Positions 8,951 through 18,376 of a stretch of DNA of 64,000 nucleotides are shown here, in pieces. The first letter of the stretch is position 1. Every line of letters begins with the position of its first letter. The position numbers and the translations under genes are program-made. The notes under the pieces were generated by a model, which was not told the origin of the DNA, made no database searches, and saw only the letters and a list, made by a program, of their open reading frames with translations. The DNA lies in assembly GCF_003797125.1 (NCBI RefSeq), contig NZ_RKKE01000002.1, forward strand, positions 843,661-907,660, given 5' to 3'. This DNA comes from Shewanella frigidimarina (GTDB taxonomy: Bacteria; Pseudomonadota; Gammaproteobacteria; Enterobacterales; Shewanellaceae).

Positions 8951-9595
8951 TTACAAATGGCCTACTTTGACCAAAATCACCGTGTCTTGCTCCACATACG
9001 GATTATGCTGACTTAAATGCGGACTGCGGATCCACGTACCTGCAGGATAACGACCAAGTTCATCGATAAACTCTCCGCTAATGACATAGATTTCTTCACC
9101 GCCAAAATGACAGTGCGGTTGAAAGTGTGTCCCCGCAGGCCACTTCACTAATGCAGTCGACTCAGTACCATGTTGGTGTAGCGGCATAACCTGCAACTGA
9201 CCATGACCCGGCAACCATTCTGTCTCATTGAAATTAATGGCCACTTGTTGTGAGTCTGTAGGTTGAAACTGGTGCAGCTTAACCAACAACGTACAACCTT
9301 CTACGCTAAATGGCGCATGGACAAAACCTTCAGGATTACGCAAATACGTGCCTGCAGGATAGTCACCGGTTTCATCAGAAAACACCCCGTCGAGCACTAA
9401 AATCTCTTCGCCTAACGGATGAGGGTGTGAGTTAAATTTAGCACCAGCTTGATAGTTTACAATGCTGGTCGCATGGCCTCGTTCGGCTTCTTCACGCGCT
9501 AAGCGTTTACGTAATACGCCCGCAGCGGGGCTATTTTGCCATTCAAGATCGGCAGTGTTAATCACCACTCGTTGGCTAAAATCCATGTTTAACAT
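8951..9595 (-). CDS. Two-cupin protein related to the ChrR C-terminal domain
   Basis: This 214-residue protein has two tandem cupin folds that look like an internal duplication. The first has HPHPLGEEILVLDG with YPAGTYLRNPEGFVH; the second has HCHFGGEEIYVISG with YPAGTWIRSPHLSQH. Both keep the metal-binding H-x-H-x(4)-E pattern and a later His. The repeat pair resembles the cupin half of ChrR anti-sigma factors, but the N-terminal zinc anti-sigma domain is missing and no sigma gene is adjacent. It may be a small-molecule or oxygen-related cupin enzyme or sensor. Confidence 0.82.
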   Translation of the reverse strand: MLNMDFSQRVVINTADLEWQNSPAAGVLRKRLAREEAERGHATSIVNYQAGAKFNSHPHPLGEEILVLDGVFSDETGDYPAGTYLRNPEGFVHAPFSVEGCTLLVKLHQFQPTDSQQVAINFNETEWLPGHGQLQVMPLHQHGTESTALVKWPAGTHFQPHCHFGGEEIYVISGEFIDELGRYPAGTWIRSPHLSQHNPYVEQDTVILVKVGHL

Positions 9596-9712
9596 ATTGC
9601 TACCTTACAACCGTTTAATTGCCATTAGTGTAAGGCTTTAACAATCGATAAAACAGCAGGTACTTTATGGTACCTATAGATATTAATAAGCCAATATTAA
9701 AAGTGTATTGAT

Positions 9713-9744
9713 AAAAAAAGCCCATTCAACAAAGTGAATGGGCG
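9713..9744 (-). terminator. Terminator of the PBP7 gene
   Basis: The inverted repeat GCCCATTCA/TGAATGGGC has a 6-nt loop. On the minus strand it is followed by seven T. It lies just beyond the stop of the PBP7 gene. Confidence 0.9.
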
Positions 9745-9765
9745 TTAATTGTGGTCATTCAGTAG

Positions 9766-10674
9766 TTAAATACTGTTATTCAGAATCGCTTGGCGTTGTT
9801 TTTTATAGGCTTTAGCCGATGCAGGGATCGGTGTTGTACGCCCAGTCTCTAGCCAGTTCTTTAATCGGTTGGCATCTGCCATGTGGGTGTATTTACCAAA
9901 TGAGTCCAGTACCACAAATGCCACTTTACGCTTGTTCATTTCAGTTAACATCACTAAACAATGGCCCGCTTTATTGGTAAAGCCCGTTTTGGTTAATGCA
10001 ATATTCCAATTGTTTTTAAATACCAGTTTATTAGTGTTTTGAAAATCTAAGGCATAACGTGGTGATTCAAAGTTAACGTGCTTTTTAGTGGTCGAGCTCA
10101 GCTTGCCTAATAACGGATATGTTTGACTGGCTTTAAGCAATAATATGAGATCGTTAGCGCTAGATACATTGTCAGGTGACAAGCCTGTTGGTTCAACATA
10201 ACGAGTTTGGCTCATGCCCAGAGCGGTCGCCTTGTCGTTCATTGCACGCACAAAAGCCTTAAATCCACCAGGGTAATTATGTGCAAGTGAGGTGGCTGCA
10301 CGATTTTCTGACGACATTAATGTTAATAACAACATGGTTTCACGAGTCACCACGCTGCCTAAACGCACACGTGAATAAATATTGCGCATCACAGGTGAGT
10401 CAGTAATTTTTACGGAGATTTTTTCATCTAATGCAAGCTTGGCATCCAATGTCACCATGGCCGCCATTAACTTGGTCACTGACGCTATAGGCACAGGTTG
10501 ATTTGGATTACTTGAATATAAAACTTCATTGGTGGTTAAGTCGACCAACATAGCACTACCGGAGGCTAACTCTTGCTGAGGTTTGTTTTGCACGGCTTGT
10601 GCTGCAAAAGACATTGGGCTGCTCAACGAAGTTGAACATAATAAGGCACAGGCAAACAAGAAACGAAATTTCAT
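9766..10674 (-). CDS. pbpG: D-alanyl-D-alanine endopeptidase (penicillin-binding protein 7)
   Basis: This periplasmic peptidase cleaves D-Ala-meso-DAP cross-links in peptidoglycan. The serine active-site set of the low-molecular-weight PBP family is complete; counted from the upstream GTG at 10683, S-x-x-K is SVTK at 68-71, S-x-N is SEN at 125-127 and KTG is at 232-234. The signal peptide (MKFRFLFACALLCSTSL...SFA) directs it to the periplasm. I prefer the ATG at 10674, which follows a purine-rich GTGAGAG; the GTG at 10683 adds three residues and has no ribosome-binding site. At about 302 residues it is typical of PbpG rather than the longer DacA/DacC. It is monocistronic with its own terminator. 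Confidence 0.92.
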   Translation of the reverse strand: MKFRFLFACALLCSTSLSSPMSFAAQAVQNKPQQELASGSAMLVDLTTNEVLYSSNPNQPVPIASVTKLMAAMVTLDAKLALDEKISVKITDSPVMRNIYSRVRLGSVVTRETMLLLTLMSSENRAATSLAHNYPGGFKAFVRAMNDKATALGMSQTRYVEPTGLSPDNVSSANDLILLLKASQTYPLLGKLSSTTKKHVNFESPRYALDFQNTNKLVFKNNWNIALTKTGFTNKAGHCLVMLTEMNKRKVAFVVLDSFGKYTHMADANRLKNWLETGRTTPIPASAKAYKKQRQAILNNSI

Positions 10675-10964
10675 CACTCTCACTTGAAAAGATAGACCGG
10701 ATAATTCACTGAGTATACGATAAAGGATTAGAGCGACAATAGATAAATAGTCATAATTAGTAAGTTTTTAGTAACTTTTTATCATAGATCAAACCAAAAA
10801 CATTAGTTATGACTAATATTTACTCGTTTTGATTACCACTGTCATCACCTTGCATTGAATCTATCATTATCCATCGTATTCGTTAATGTATGCGTCTGGC
10901 ACCAATACCGCTTTTTGTTTACTTCATGTTAAGATTAAATAAATCGTTTAAAAAGAGAGTATAG

Positions 10965-12317
10965 ATGGACATTAACTTGCGTTTTTTTAGTCGATTAAAT
11001 CCATGGCTCAATAGCTTATTTACCTCTAAAGCTACCCTAAAAACAGAGATAGATGAAGCACAACAAGGGCAGATGTCGCTCAAGACCATAGCCAACCAAT
11101 ATCCGCTTCAAGCCCGTCGTGGCCCAATTACTCAGGTGATGCTATATCAGTCACTTTATGCGAGTGATGATTTTGTTGGCCGAGAAAAACAACTCAACCA
11201 AATTACCGATGTGATAAACCAATGGCGTAATCATCATGGAGAAATCAGTGCAATTGTCTCGCCAGCGGGATCTGGAGGATCATCTTTTTTAGGCCAACTG
11301 CCACCTTTACTGCAAACCATTATTGCAGATGACGTTAAAAAAGCACCGATGCCTAACGTAAAACCGCTGCCGTCCAAGTGGCTTCTGATGAGCTTTTTCC
11401 AAGCGCCATTAGGCGCAAATGGCGCCATAGCCCATGTTTGTTATTGTTTTGGCATTACGCCACCAAACACCATCACAGAGACAATTGCCGCCATTAACCA
11501 ACAACCACCACAGCTAATTATGATAGATGATATGCACAAGCTAATGTTGAGAATGATGGGTAATAATCAAGCCTTGGTGACCTTTGCGACTATCGTGATG
11601 GAAACGCGTAAACATCATTGTTGGATCATGGGCTGTGAAATATTTGCATGGCAACGATTAAGCGCACAGTATCAAATTCATCACTTTATTAAGCATGTTT
11701 TTCAGCTCGATTATTTCAGTGAAACCGAATTAGCCACCATACAAACAAAGCATCTGCTTGATTTAGGGTTAATCAGTAACGACGTGATGAACAAAGAAAC
11801 GACTACCACACCCCCTAACAACACCAATAAAAGTACTAAAGAGCAAACAGAGCAAGCAAACATTGAGCAAGTGGATATTGTAAATCCTTATAAAGACCAA
11901 CTAAAACAGCTGTACACTATCAGCCAAGGGCACCCCAAATTAGCATCATTGTTGCTACAGTATTCTCTCGCGCACCAAGTCGATATCGGTTCGGATAATA
12001 GTTCAAATAGTCGTTCAAATAATGGCATTGATATTTGCCGCATTAACTCATCTGTATTGCAACAATGCCAAGACAATGACCTATTTTCAGTAGCTGAAAT
12101 TTATGTTCATGGTGGCTTACGTGTGAGTCAGCATGCGCATATTTTTGCCATTACGATTGAACAAAGCAGCTTGCAGTTAGAATATTTAGCTCGCCAAGGA
12201 CTTATTATTGCACAATATTCGCAACAAGATTTTGCCGAGCATTTCTACTTTATTACTCCAACATTAAGCAAAATTATCGCCAACCATTTGGTGAATAACA
12301 ATAAGTTGTTTAATTAA
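10965..12317 (+). CDS. NTPase-like protein with degenerate P-loop, upstream of an MscS gene
   Basis: I recognise an AAA/STAND-like architecture but no named family. A FVGREKQLNQI element (about 70-80) precedes the nucleotide-binding core, as in STAND and ORC/Cdc6-type ATPases. The P-loop position reads SPAGSGGSS (99-107): the invariant Walker A Lys is replaced by Gly. A Walker B-like LIMIDD is at 184-189. A low-complexity Thr/Asn/Gln-rich insert lies around residues 282-310. The C-terminal third looks like a winged-helix region. There is no signal peptide or clear membrane helix. The mechanosensitive channel gene starts 11 bases after the stop, so the two are almost certainly co-transcribed. 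It may bind nucleotide without hydrolysing it, or act as a scaffold. Confidence 0.6.
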   Translation: MDINLRFFSRLNPWLNSLFTSKATLKTEIDEAQQGQMSLKTIANQYPLQARRGPITQVMLYQSLYASDDFVGREKQLNQITDVINQWRNHHGEISAIVSPAGSGGSSFLGQLPPLLQTIIADDVKKAPMPNVKPLPSKWLLMSFFQAPLGANGAIAHVCYCFGITPPNTITETIAAINQQPPQLIMIDDMHKLMLRMMGNNQALVTFATIVMETRKHHCWIMGCEIFAWQRLSAQYQIHHFIKHVFQLDYFSETELATIQTKHLLDLGLISNDVMNKETTTTPPNNTNKSTKEQTEQANIEQVDIVNPYKDQLKQLYTISQGHPKLASLLLQYSLAHQVDIGSDNSSNSRSNNGIDICRINSSVLQQCQDNDLFSVAEIYVHGGLRVSQHAHIFAITIEQSSLQLEYLARQGLIIAQYSQQDFAEHFYFITPTLSKIIANHLVNNNKLFN

Positions 12318-12328
12318 ACGAGGCGACT

Positions 12329-13141
12329 ATGGAAGATTCACGTAAAGCATTACAAGCATTTTTAGATATTATTTCGTTTGATCGAATAATCAGTATTTTA
12401 CTGCTGTGTCTAATGGCGTGGCTGTTATTGGTATTGATCCAATTTTGCTTAAATCAACTGAATAAAGCGTTGCCTAAATACCGCTTAATTTGGAATCGGT
12501 CATACCCTTTTGTGCGTTTATTTGTATGGCTTAGTGTGATTGTTTATTCGATCGTTGGCATTATCGACCCGCATGAAAATCTCATTCTAGCCGTGGTCGG
12601 GTCTATCAGTATTGTGGTGGGGTTAGCGACACAGGAACCGGCTAAAAATATGATTGCAGGGTTTATTATCATGATTAACCCGCCATATCGCGTTGGCGAC
12701 ATGGTCACATTGTCAGGCCATTACGGCGAAGTCATTAAGCTAGAATGGAGCGTTACCTGGTTGCGTACTTTTGATGACAATACTGTCATGATCCCCAATG
12801 CTGAAGCCTTAAAAACGGCAGTGTCTAATGCCAACAGTGGCGCTTTAGACGAAATGGTTGTGGTAAAATTTACTTTGCCTATGCTTGTTGACCACAAAAA
12901 AGCCATTGCCCTTGCCCGCGAAGCCACACAGTGCTCACCTTATACTTTTCTAAATAAGCCCATTATTGTCAATTTAGGTAACGAATATGACTTAGGCGAG
13001 TTTTTACAAACCATTACCGTTAAGGCCTACGTAATGGATGTACGTCTAGAGAAAAAGTTCATGAGCGACATTAATATCAGAGTATTGAGTGCGTTTAAAA
13101 AAGCACGTTTTTATGATGGACAGCAAACGCCGACACACTAA
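12329..13141 (+). CDS. MscS-family mechanosensitive ion channel
   Basis: This 270-residue small-conductance channel has three membrane segments: about 14-38, 57-76 and the pore-lining helix about 86-108 (LILAVVGSISIVVGLATQEPAKNM). The MscS beta domain follows, with the signature PPYRVGDMVTLSGHYGEV (about 116-133), then TWLRTFDDNTVMIPNAEAL. The length is close to E. coli MscS (286). The ATG has a GAGG ribosome-binding site. It lies 11 bases behind the NTPase-like gene, an unusual partner that may modulate gating. rpiA follows 64 bases later on the same strand. Confidence 0.92.
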   Translation: MEDSRKALQAFLDIISFDRIISILLLCLMAWLLLVLIQFCLNQLNKALPKYRLIWNRSYPFVRLFVWLSVIVYSIVGIIDPHENLILAVVGSISIVVGLATQEPAKNMIAGFIIMINPPYRVGDMVTLSGHYGEVIKLEWSVTWLRTFDDNTVMIPNAEALKTAVSNANSGALDEMVVVKFTLPMLVDHKKAIALAREATQCSPYTFLNKPIIVNLGNEYDLGEFLQTITVKAYVMDVRLEKKFMSDINIRVLSAFKKARFYDGQQTPTH

Positions 13142-13205
13142 TTTGCGCTATAATCGAGCCAATTAGAGAAGAAATAACAGATTTTTTAGCATTGGGAACA
13201 CTATT

Positions 13206-13865
13206 ATGACACAAGATGAAATGAAAAAAGCAGCAGGTTGGGCAGCACTGCAGTATGTCAAAAAAGACACCATCGTCGGTGTAGGTACAGGCTCTACAGT
13301 TAATCACTTTATTGATGCACTTGCCACCATGAAAGATGATATTGAAGGTGCGGTATCAAGCTCTGAAGCATCAACTAAAAAACTCATTGAACTTGGCATT
13401 GAAGTATTTGATTTAAACAGTGTTGATTTGATAGATGTCTATGTTGATGGCGCGGACGAGATTAACGACCGCATGGACATGATTAAAGGCGGCGGAGCTG
13501 CATTAACTCGCGAAAAAATTGTCGCGGCGGTAGCAAAACGGTTTATTTGTATTGTAGATAATACCAAACAAGTGCCAATTTTAGGTGAGTTTCCATTGCC
13601 TGTTGAAGTCATCCCGATGGCACGATCTTATGTGGCACGTGAGTTGGTAAAATTAGGTGGAGATCCAGTTTACCGTCAAGGCGTAATAACCGATAACGGC
13701 AACGTTATTTTAGATGTCTACAATATGAAAATTCTAGACCCTAAAGTGATGGAAACTAAAATCAACGCCATCGTCGGTGTTGTGACAAATGGTTTATTTG
13801 CGAACCGCGGCGCCGATGTACTACTCGTAGGCACCCCTGATGGCGTTAACACCATCACACTGTAA
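13206..13865 (+). CDS. rpiA: Ribose-5-phosphate isomerase A
   Basis: This enzyme interconverts ribose 5-phosphate and ribulose 5-phosphate in the pentose phosphate pathway, in the cytoplasm. It has 219 residues, exactly the usual size. Conserved features seen are the phosphate-binding GVGTGSTV (25-32), the substrate segment YVDGADEIN (around 80-89, with catalytic Asp residues), the [11 protein letters not shown] loop (around 95-105) with the catalytic Glu, and a C-terminal GLFANRGAD. It is followed by a hairpin shared with the convergent chemoreceptor gene. In many gammaproteobacteria rpiA neighbours serA; no serA is present here. Confidence 0.98.
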   Translation: MTQDEMKKAAGWAALQYVKKDTIVGVGTGSTVNHFIDALATMKDDIEGAVSSSEASTKKLIELGIEVFDLNSVDLIDVYVDGADEINDRMDMIKGGGAALTREKIVAAVAKRFICIVDNTKQVPILGEFPLPVEVIPMARSYVARELVKLGGDPVYRQGVITDNGNVILDVYNMKILDPKVMETKINAIVGVVTNGLFANRGADVLLVGTPDGVNTITL

Positions 13866-13951
13866 AAGCTAAAATATTCGCTTAGCCTATCTGATTGTTG
13901 AGCAAACACATTTAGCGTAAAAAGTTAACATACAGAGTTAGCTTAATTAGC

Positions 13952-13992
13952 TAAAAAAAATGGCCAAGCAGCAATGCTAGGCCATTTTATTA
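13952..13992. terminator. Bidirectional terminator between rpiA and the chemoreceptor gene
   Basis: The outer stem AAAATGGCC/GGCCATTTT has an inner AGCA/TGCT stem and a GCAA loop. An A run on one side and T run on the other let it work for both convergent genes. Confidence 0.88.
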
Positions 13993-14017
13993 TCTGTTTT
14001 GTCACTGTGACAAAACC

Positions 14018-15880
14018 TTACACTCTAAACTGGCTAACCGCTTCATGCAGTGCTTTGGCTCGTATTCTTACATCTTCAGAAGCCGCGGCATTTTCTTCAG
14101 CCGCTTGTGATGATTCATCGGCAATATCACGGATAACTACCACGTTTTTACCCACCTCTGCAGCTACCATACTTTGCTCTTCAATTGCCGCAGCAATTTG
14201 AGTACTCATGTCCATAATATTGGTCACGTCATTGGTAATTGTGCGTAATACTTCACCCGCGATGGCAGCTTGTTCAGCACTTTCTCGCCCTTGTTGCTGA
14301 CTTTCTTGCATAAGCTCAACAATAGAATGAGTTCGGGATTGTAAGGTTGAAATGATGCTGGAAATTTCTTGAGTCGACGTTTGTGTTCTTAAGGCTAGCG
14401 TACGAACCTCATCGGCAACAACCGCAAAACCACGACCTTGCTCCCCCGCTCTTGCTGCTTCAATCGCCGCGTTTAATGCTAATAAGTTTGTTTGATCTGC
14501 AATGCCCCTAATCACATCAAGCACGCTACCAATCGTGACACTGTCTCGCTCAAGTTCGGTAACCACTGAGGCTGAATCGGCTAATTGCTTAGCTAGCAGG
14601 GTGATTTTTTGAACGGTAAGTTCTACACCCTGTTGACCAGATTGAGCGTTCTCATGAGTTTGACTGGCTTTACCGGCCGCCAGTTCTGTATTTTTGGCAA
14701 TTTCGTCAATGGTAGCCCCCATTTCGGTAACGGCTGTGGCCACCATGTCGGTTTCATTAAGCTGACGTAACACACCTTCCGAAGCTGTCATTGCATTTCG
14801 AGACAGCTCTTGGCACGACTCATTCATTGCAGTAACCGACTCGTCCACTTGCTGGATCAATTCTTGGAACGTTATTACCATTTGGTTGAAATGATAGGCG
14901 ATTTTCGATAATTCATCATTACCTGACTCATCGCAACGCATTGATAAGTCCTTACTTTTTTCAATTGACGAAATTACATCGGTTATATCTTGTACCGGTT
15001 TAATAATGCTACGAATAATTAAATAGGTGAAAATACACAGCACTGCAGCGATTAACAAAAATATACTTAAACCAATAATAAAAGCCTGCTTTTTACCATG
15101 CTCTATTTCGGCTAACGTTTCCTCACGTAGGGTAACGGTATCATTATCTGTTTGATGGATTTTCTCACGTAACTCGGCCATTTTACCGTCTTCGTCCGTT
15201 AAACCAAATAGCACTTCTTTATCAACTAATTTTTTAAAGTTAACTTGGTAATCTTTAACATCTGCAGTCAATAGCTCTTTTTGAGAAAACATTATATTAG
15301 ACTGTTGTATTTGAGTTAAAAAACGGGCGATTCCGTCATCAAAAGCTTGTATATATTTAGGGTCACGGCGGAGCATAAAGTCTTTCTCACTTCGACGTAG
15401 CTGTAGCATCGCCACCAGCAAAGCATCCTCTGCATTATCACTCAGCACAATTTCGACTTTTTTAACTGCCGAACGCAAATCACCATATAAACCTGACTCT
15501 GGAGTTAGCCCTATCTCTACTTTTAAGGCAATAATCTCGTTGAATATCGTTTTATAATCGTTGAGGTTCTTTTTAAAATGATCTAAAGCATCGACATTCA
15601 TGCCTTGATGCTCTAGCGCGACACGCACTTCGGCCATATAAACCACAATATCATCCATGCTATGTTTAAATTTTTCAATATAAACAGTGTCTGCACGATG
15701 GAGAAAATCCTTTTCTTCAGTACGTAACTCAAGCACTTTCTTTTCAATTTCAACAATGCTGTTTGATGCTGTTGATAATTCCAACAGGACTGATTCAGAA
15801 TAATTTTGTAACCCGAACATAGCCAGCACTGAGGATATTGAAATGAGCGAACTTAAAATAAGTTTCGATCGAATAAGCAT
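14018..15880 (-). CDS. Methyl-accepting chemotaxis protein with an HBM-type sensor domain
   Basis: This inner-membrane chemoreceptor has about 620 residues. A first membrane helix (about 6-24) is followed by a long, all-helical periplasmic region (about 25-265). That region contains two related motifs, [11 protein letters not shown] and [11 protein letters not shown], characteristic of the helical bimodular (HBM) sensor domain; McpS of Pseudomonas putida, which binds TCA-cycle intermediates, is the best-known example. A second membrane helix (about 268-290), a HAMP domain and the cytoplasmic signalling hairpin follow, with the invariant tip [21 protein letters not shown] start at the ATG at 15880, which has AGGTGG eight bases upstream, rather than the GTG at 15892 that overlaps that site. 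The ligand is unknown. Confidence 0.93.
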   Translation of the reverse strand: MLIRSKLILSSLISISSVLAMFGLQNYSESVLLELSTASNSIVEIEKKVLELRTEEKDFLHRADTVYIEKFKHSMDDIVVYMAEVRVALEHQGMNVDALDHFKKNLNDYKTIFNEIIALKVEIGLTPESGLYGDLRSAVKKVEIVLSDNAEDALLVAMLQLRRSEKDFMLRRDPKYIQAFDDGIARFLTQIQQSNIMFSQKELLTADVKDYQVNFKKLVDKEVLFGLTDEDGKMAELREKIHQTDNDTVTLREETLAEIEHGKKQAFIIGLSIFLLIAAVLCIFTYLIIRSIIKPVQDITDVISSIEKSKDLSMRCDESGNDELSKIAYHFNQMVITFQELIQQVDESVTAMNESCQELSRNAMTASEGVLRQLNETDMVATAVTEMGATIDEIAKNTELAAGKASQTHENAQSGQQGVELTVQKITLLAKQLADSASVVTELERDSVTIGSVLDVIRGIADQTNLLALNAAIEAARAGEQGRGFAVVADEVRTLALRTQTSTQEISSIISTLQSRTHSIVELMQESQQQGRESAEQAAIAGEVLRTITNDVTNIMDMSTQIAAAIEEQSMVAAEVGKNVVVIRDIADESSQAAEENAAASEDVRIRAKALHEAVSQFRV

Positions 15881-16179
15881 ATTTTCTACCACCTAAAAGT
15901 AAGATTTAACGTTACTGTTATTATTGTATGATCTGATAAGGATTTTTAGATCATTATTGCAACATAAGTATAGCAACTAGTTATCGGCTAATATAAAAAA
16001 ATCTTAAACATATTCCAGAAAAGTGATTATTTATAACCACTCATATAAACCTTTTGCCGACTTGAGGCTGTCAAATAACTACACCATCATATTGGACATG
16101 TTGTGACATTAAGGATGCCGCTATTAATCAGTCAACAAACGAGCAATTAAGCCACTTAGCGGCACTTGACGATAATCAG
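15881..16179. other. Divergent intergenic region of the chemoreceptor and sigma-factor operon
   Basis: This stretch separates two divergent units and must hold both promoters. The part from 16066 to 16179 stays open in the sigma-factor frame; I think its last ~57 bases are coding, from a possible ATT start at 16123 preceded by AAGGA (16111-16115). Confidence 0.5.
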
Positions 16180-16677
16180 TTGGTCGCAATAGCGGTTACT
16201 GGATGCAAGCAGGCATTCCAGCAACTCTATAGCCGCCATCATAAGCGGGTTTACGCCATTTGCTTTAGATTGAGTGGCCAAGCTCATCTTGCTGACGATA
16301 TGACTCAAGTCTGTTTTATACGCTTATGGCATAAATTGGACCAATTCAGAGGCGACAGCCAATTTACCACTTGGTTGCATCGCTTGTGCATCCGCCAAGC
16401 GATTAACGAGCTAAAGGTACAGCAATCGTGGTGGCGACGCTTTATACCGACAGAGCAACTTGAGCCGCTGGACATACCCACGGTTGCATTTGATGAGTAT
16501 CACCAATTGGATAAATGTATTGCAAAGTTACCTCAACGGACTCGTATCGTATTTGTACTGTGTGCGATTGAAGGTTATCAACATAAAGAAATTGCCGCCC
16601 TACTCAACATTGCCGAGGGCACCAGTAAAGCGCAGTACCATAATGCTAAACAATTTTTACAGGAGATGCTTGCATGA
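16180..16677 (+). CDS. ECF-type RNA polymerase sigma factor
   Basis: This is a sigma-70 family, extracytoplasmic-function group regulator. Region 2 is visible as AFQQLYSRHHKRVYAICFRLSG with ADDMTQVCFIRLW and FTTWLHRLCIRQAIN. Region 4 covers the last ~55 residues (LPQRTRIVFVLCAIEGYQHKEIAALLNIAEGTSKAQYHNAK). The coordinates use the first conventional start, a TTG at 16180 that lacks a ribosome-binding site. Upstream codons in frame encode LAALDDNQ, which looks like the normal N-terminus of such sigma factors, and no ATG, GTG or TTG occurs there. An ATT at 16123 with AAGGA seven bases upstream is the better candidate start. The stop overlaps the next ATG (ATGA), coupling it to a probable anti-sigma gene. 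Confidence 0.9.
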   Translation: MVAIAVTGCKQAFQQLYSRHHKRVYAICFRLSGQAHLADDMTQVCFIRLWHKLDQFRGDSQFTTWLHRLCIRQAINELKVQQSWWRRFIPTEQLEPLDIPTVAFDEYHQLDKCIAKLPQRTRIVFVLCAIEGYQHKEIAALLNIAEGTSKAQYHNAKQFLQEMLA

Positions 16678-17282
16678 ACCAGTCACCGCAAGACCTCGAT
16701 AGTCTAATCAAGTCATTGCCGCTAGAGATGCAACCGACAACCGATTTGTGGCCAGAGATTACAGCTCAGTTGTCGCCTCAATCTCAGCAAAAAACACATC
16801 TGACTCGACCTTGGCTTATTGCCGCTAGCGTTGCGGTTTTGTCTTTGCTAGCGATGCTGCTTTGGCAACGCCCTGATGGTAATTCATTGCTGCCGCAAAC
16901 AGCCACAATAACGACAACAGTCCCAGGGGCCACATTGAATACAGAGGCAACATTAGCTGAGTCAACGTTAGTCGAGTTGGTCGATCAAATCGCTTTGACT
17001 CATCAGACTCAACTGGATGTTTTTAATCAAAACCAATACACCGTGAGTTGGCAATTATCATCAACTGATGCTCCACAACAGATACAGAGCGATATTAGCC
17101 AAGCACTAGCCGAGCTGGATACCGCCTCAAAACAAGTACAAGCCGCATTGAAGCAACAACCAACTAATCAACAAATGTGGCAATTATGGCGCTGGATCAT
17201 GCAACGTCAAATAACCCTATTACAGCAAGGCCAAAAGCTCCCATTTACGTCTAAACGGACATCACAAGGAAATACAATATGA
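16674..17282 (+). CDS. Single-pass membrane protein, probable anti-sigma factor
   Basis: I do not recognise a named family. This 202-residue protein has a short cytoplasmic N-terminal segment (about 1-43), one hydrophobic helix (about 44-63, WLIAASVAVLSLLAMLLW), and a Gln/Thr-rich periplasmic C-terminal part with probable coiled coil (about 140-190). The position directly after an ECF sigma gene, the ATGA overlaps at both ends and the N-in single-helix topology fit an anti-sigma factor. There is no zinc-binding HxxxCxxC motif, so it would be a non-ZAS type. The role is inferred from context. Confidence 0.7.
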   Translation: MNQSPQDLDSLIKSLPLEMQPTTDLWPEITAQLSPQSQQKTHLTRPWLIAASVAVLSLLAMLLWQRPDGNSLLPQTATITTTVPGATLNTEATLAESTLVELVDQIALTHQTQLDVFNQNQYTVSWQLSSTDAPQQIQSDISQALAELDTASKQVQAALKQQPTNQQMWQLWRWIMQRQITLLQQGQKLPFTSKRTSQGNTI

Positions 17283-18217
17283 GCATTCTTAAATACGTGT
17301 TAATCGTGCCGTTAATCGGTATCAGTTTTATTTCAATGGGCAAAGAAGCCGTTGACCAGCAATTAAGTGTTTCTGATAACCCTTCTGTCAGCATGAAAAT
17401 ACAACGCGGTAATGTTGAGCTAGTCAGTTGGGATAAAAATAGCATTCAAGTAAAAGGTGAACTTGATGAGTTAAGCCAAGGCTTAATATTTGAAGTTAAA
17501 GGCAATAGCGTTATTGTTGAAGATAAATTACCACGCAGTTATCAAGGCAGTAATAAACAAGGATCACAACTGACCATTTACCTGCCTAAAAAACTTGGTT
17601 TAGATGCCGAGGGAGTATCAGCCAGTTATCAATTATCACAGCTAAATGGCCAAATATCGTTAGCGTTAGTTAGCGGCAACATTAACGCCCAACAACTTAG
17701 TGGCAATACTAAACTCACCACGGTGTCAGGCAATATTAATACCTCTGAGTTAGCGGGGAAAATTAACCTAGAAACGGTATCGGGCGATATCACTGACAAC
17801 AATAGCCACGGCGAAGCTGAGTTGCGCTTAGTGAGTGGCGAACTGAAAAGTCAAAGTGCCTTTACACAATTGTCTGTCGACCAAGTGTCTGGTGATATCA
17901 CCGCAACAGTTAGCCAAGTCACTGAGTTAAACATTGTTACCATCAGTGGTGATGCACAAATAACCTTAGGGGCCGATTTAAACAAAGCTCAACTCGAAAC
18001 CATAAGTGGAGATATGGCACTAACATTTACTGCTATGCCTAACATCAGTTTTATGATTGATGGCGGCCCTGGTGGAAAAATTGACAATCAATTAACCGAT
18101 GATAAACCGCTAAAACAAAAGTACTCACCAGCCAAAACGTTGCAGTTCAAAACTCAAGCTGGCACAGGTCAAGTCAACATCAATACCATTAGTGGCAAAA
18201 TTAGCCTAACTCAATAA
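17279..18217 (+). CDS. DUF4097-type beta-repeat envelope protein
   Basis: This 312-residue protein carries a short signal-like N-terminus (about 1-22). The rest is a repetitive beta-solenoid-like pattern in which the motif V/I-S-G-x-I/L recurs at short intervals (VSGNINAQQL, VSGNINTSEL, VSGDITDN, VSGELKSQ, VSGDITAT, ISGDAQIT, ISGDMALT, ISGKISLT). This is the signature of DUF4097 putative adhesins. Such proteins are often encoded beside ECF sigma/anti-sigma genes. The start overlaps the stop of the probable anti-sigma gene, making a tight three-gene operon. It is likely periplasmic or surface exposed, as a target or sensor of the sigma circuit; that is inference. Confidence 0.82.
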   Translation: MSILKYVLIVPLIGISFISMGKEAVDQQLSVSDNPSVSMKIQRGNVELVSWDKNSIQVKGELDELSQGLIFEVKGNSVIVEDKLPRSYQGSNKQGSQLTIYLPKKLGLDAEGVSASYQLSQLNGQISLALVSGNINAQQLSGNTKLTTVSGNINTSELAGKINLETVSGDITDNNSHGEAELRLVSGELKSQSAFTQLSVDQVSGDITATVSQVTELNIVTISGDAQITLGADLNKAQLETISGDMALTFTAMPNISFMIDGGPGGKIDNQLTDDKPLKQKYSPAKTLQFKTQAGTGQVNINTISGKISLTQ

Positions 18218-18316
18218 GTGTAAATAACATTAGCTCGAGGTAAGCGATGCTTATAAAAGAGCAATGTCCTCGCAATTGATTCTGTATTCAGAAAGTGATT
18301 TGCAATGAGCAGATAA

Positions 18317-18360
18317 AAAAGACCCGGTAATCATTATATGGTGACAACCGGGCCTTTTTA
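18317..18360. terminator. Terminator between the DUF4097 gene and rsuA
   Basis: The inverted repeat CCCGGT/ACCGGG has a long, partly paired loop, with an A run before it and a T run after it. It can serve the convergent genes on both strands. Confidence 0.75.
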
Positions 18361-18376
18361 TATATTCAAATGATAA

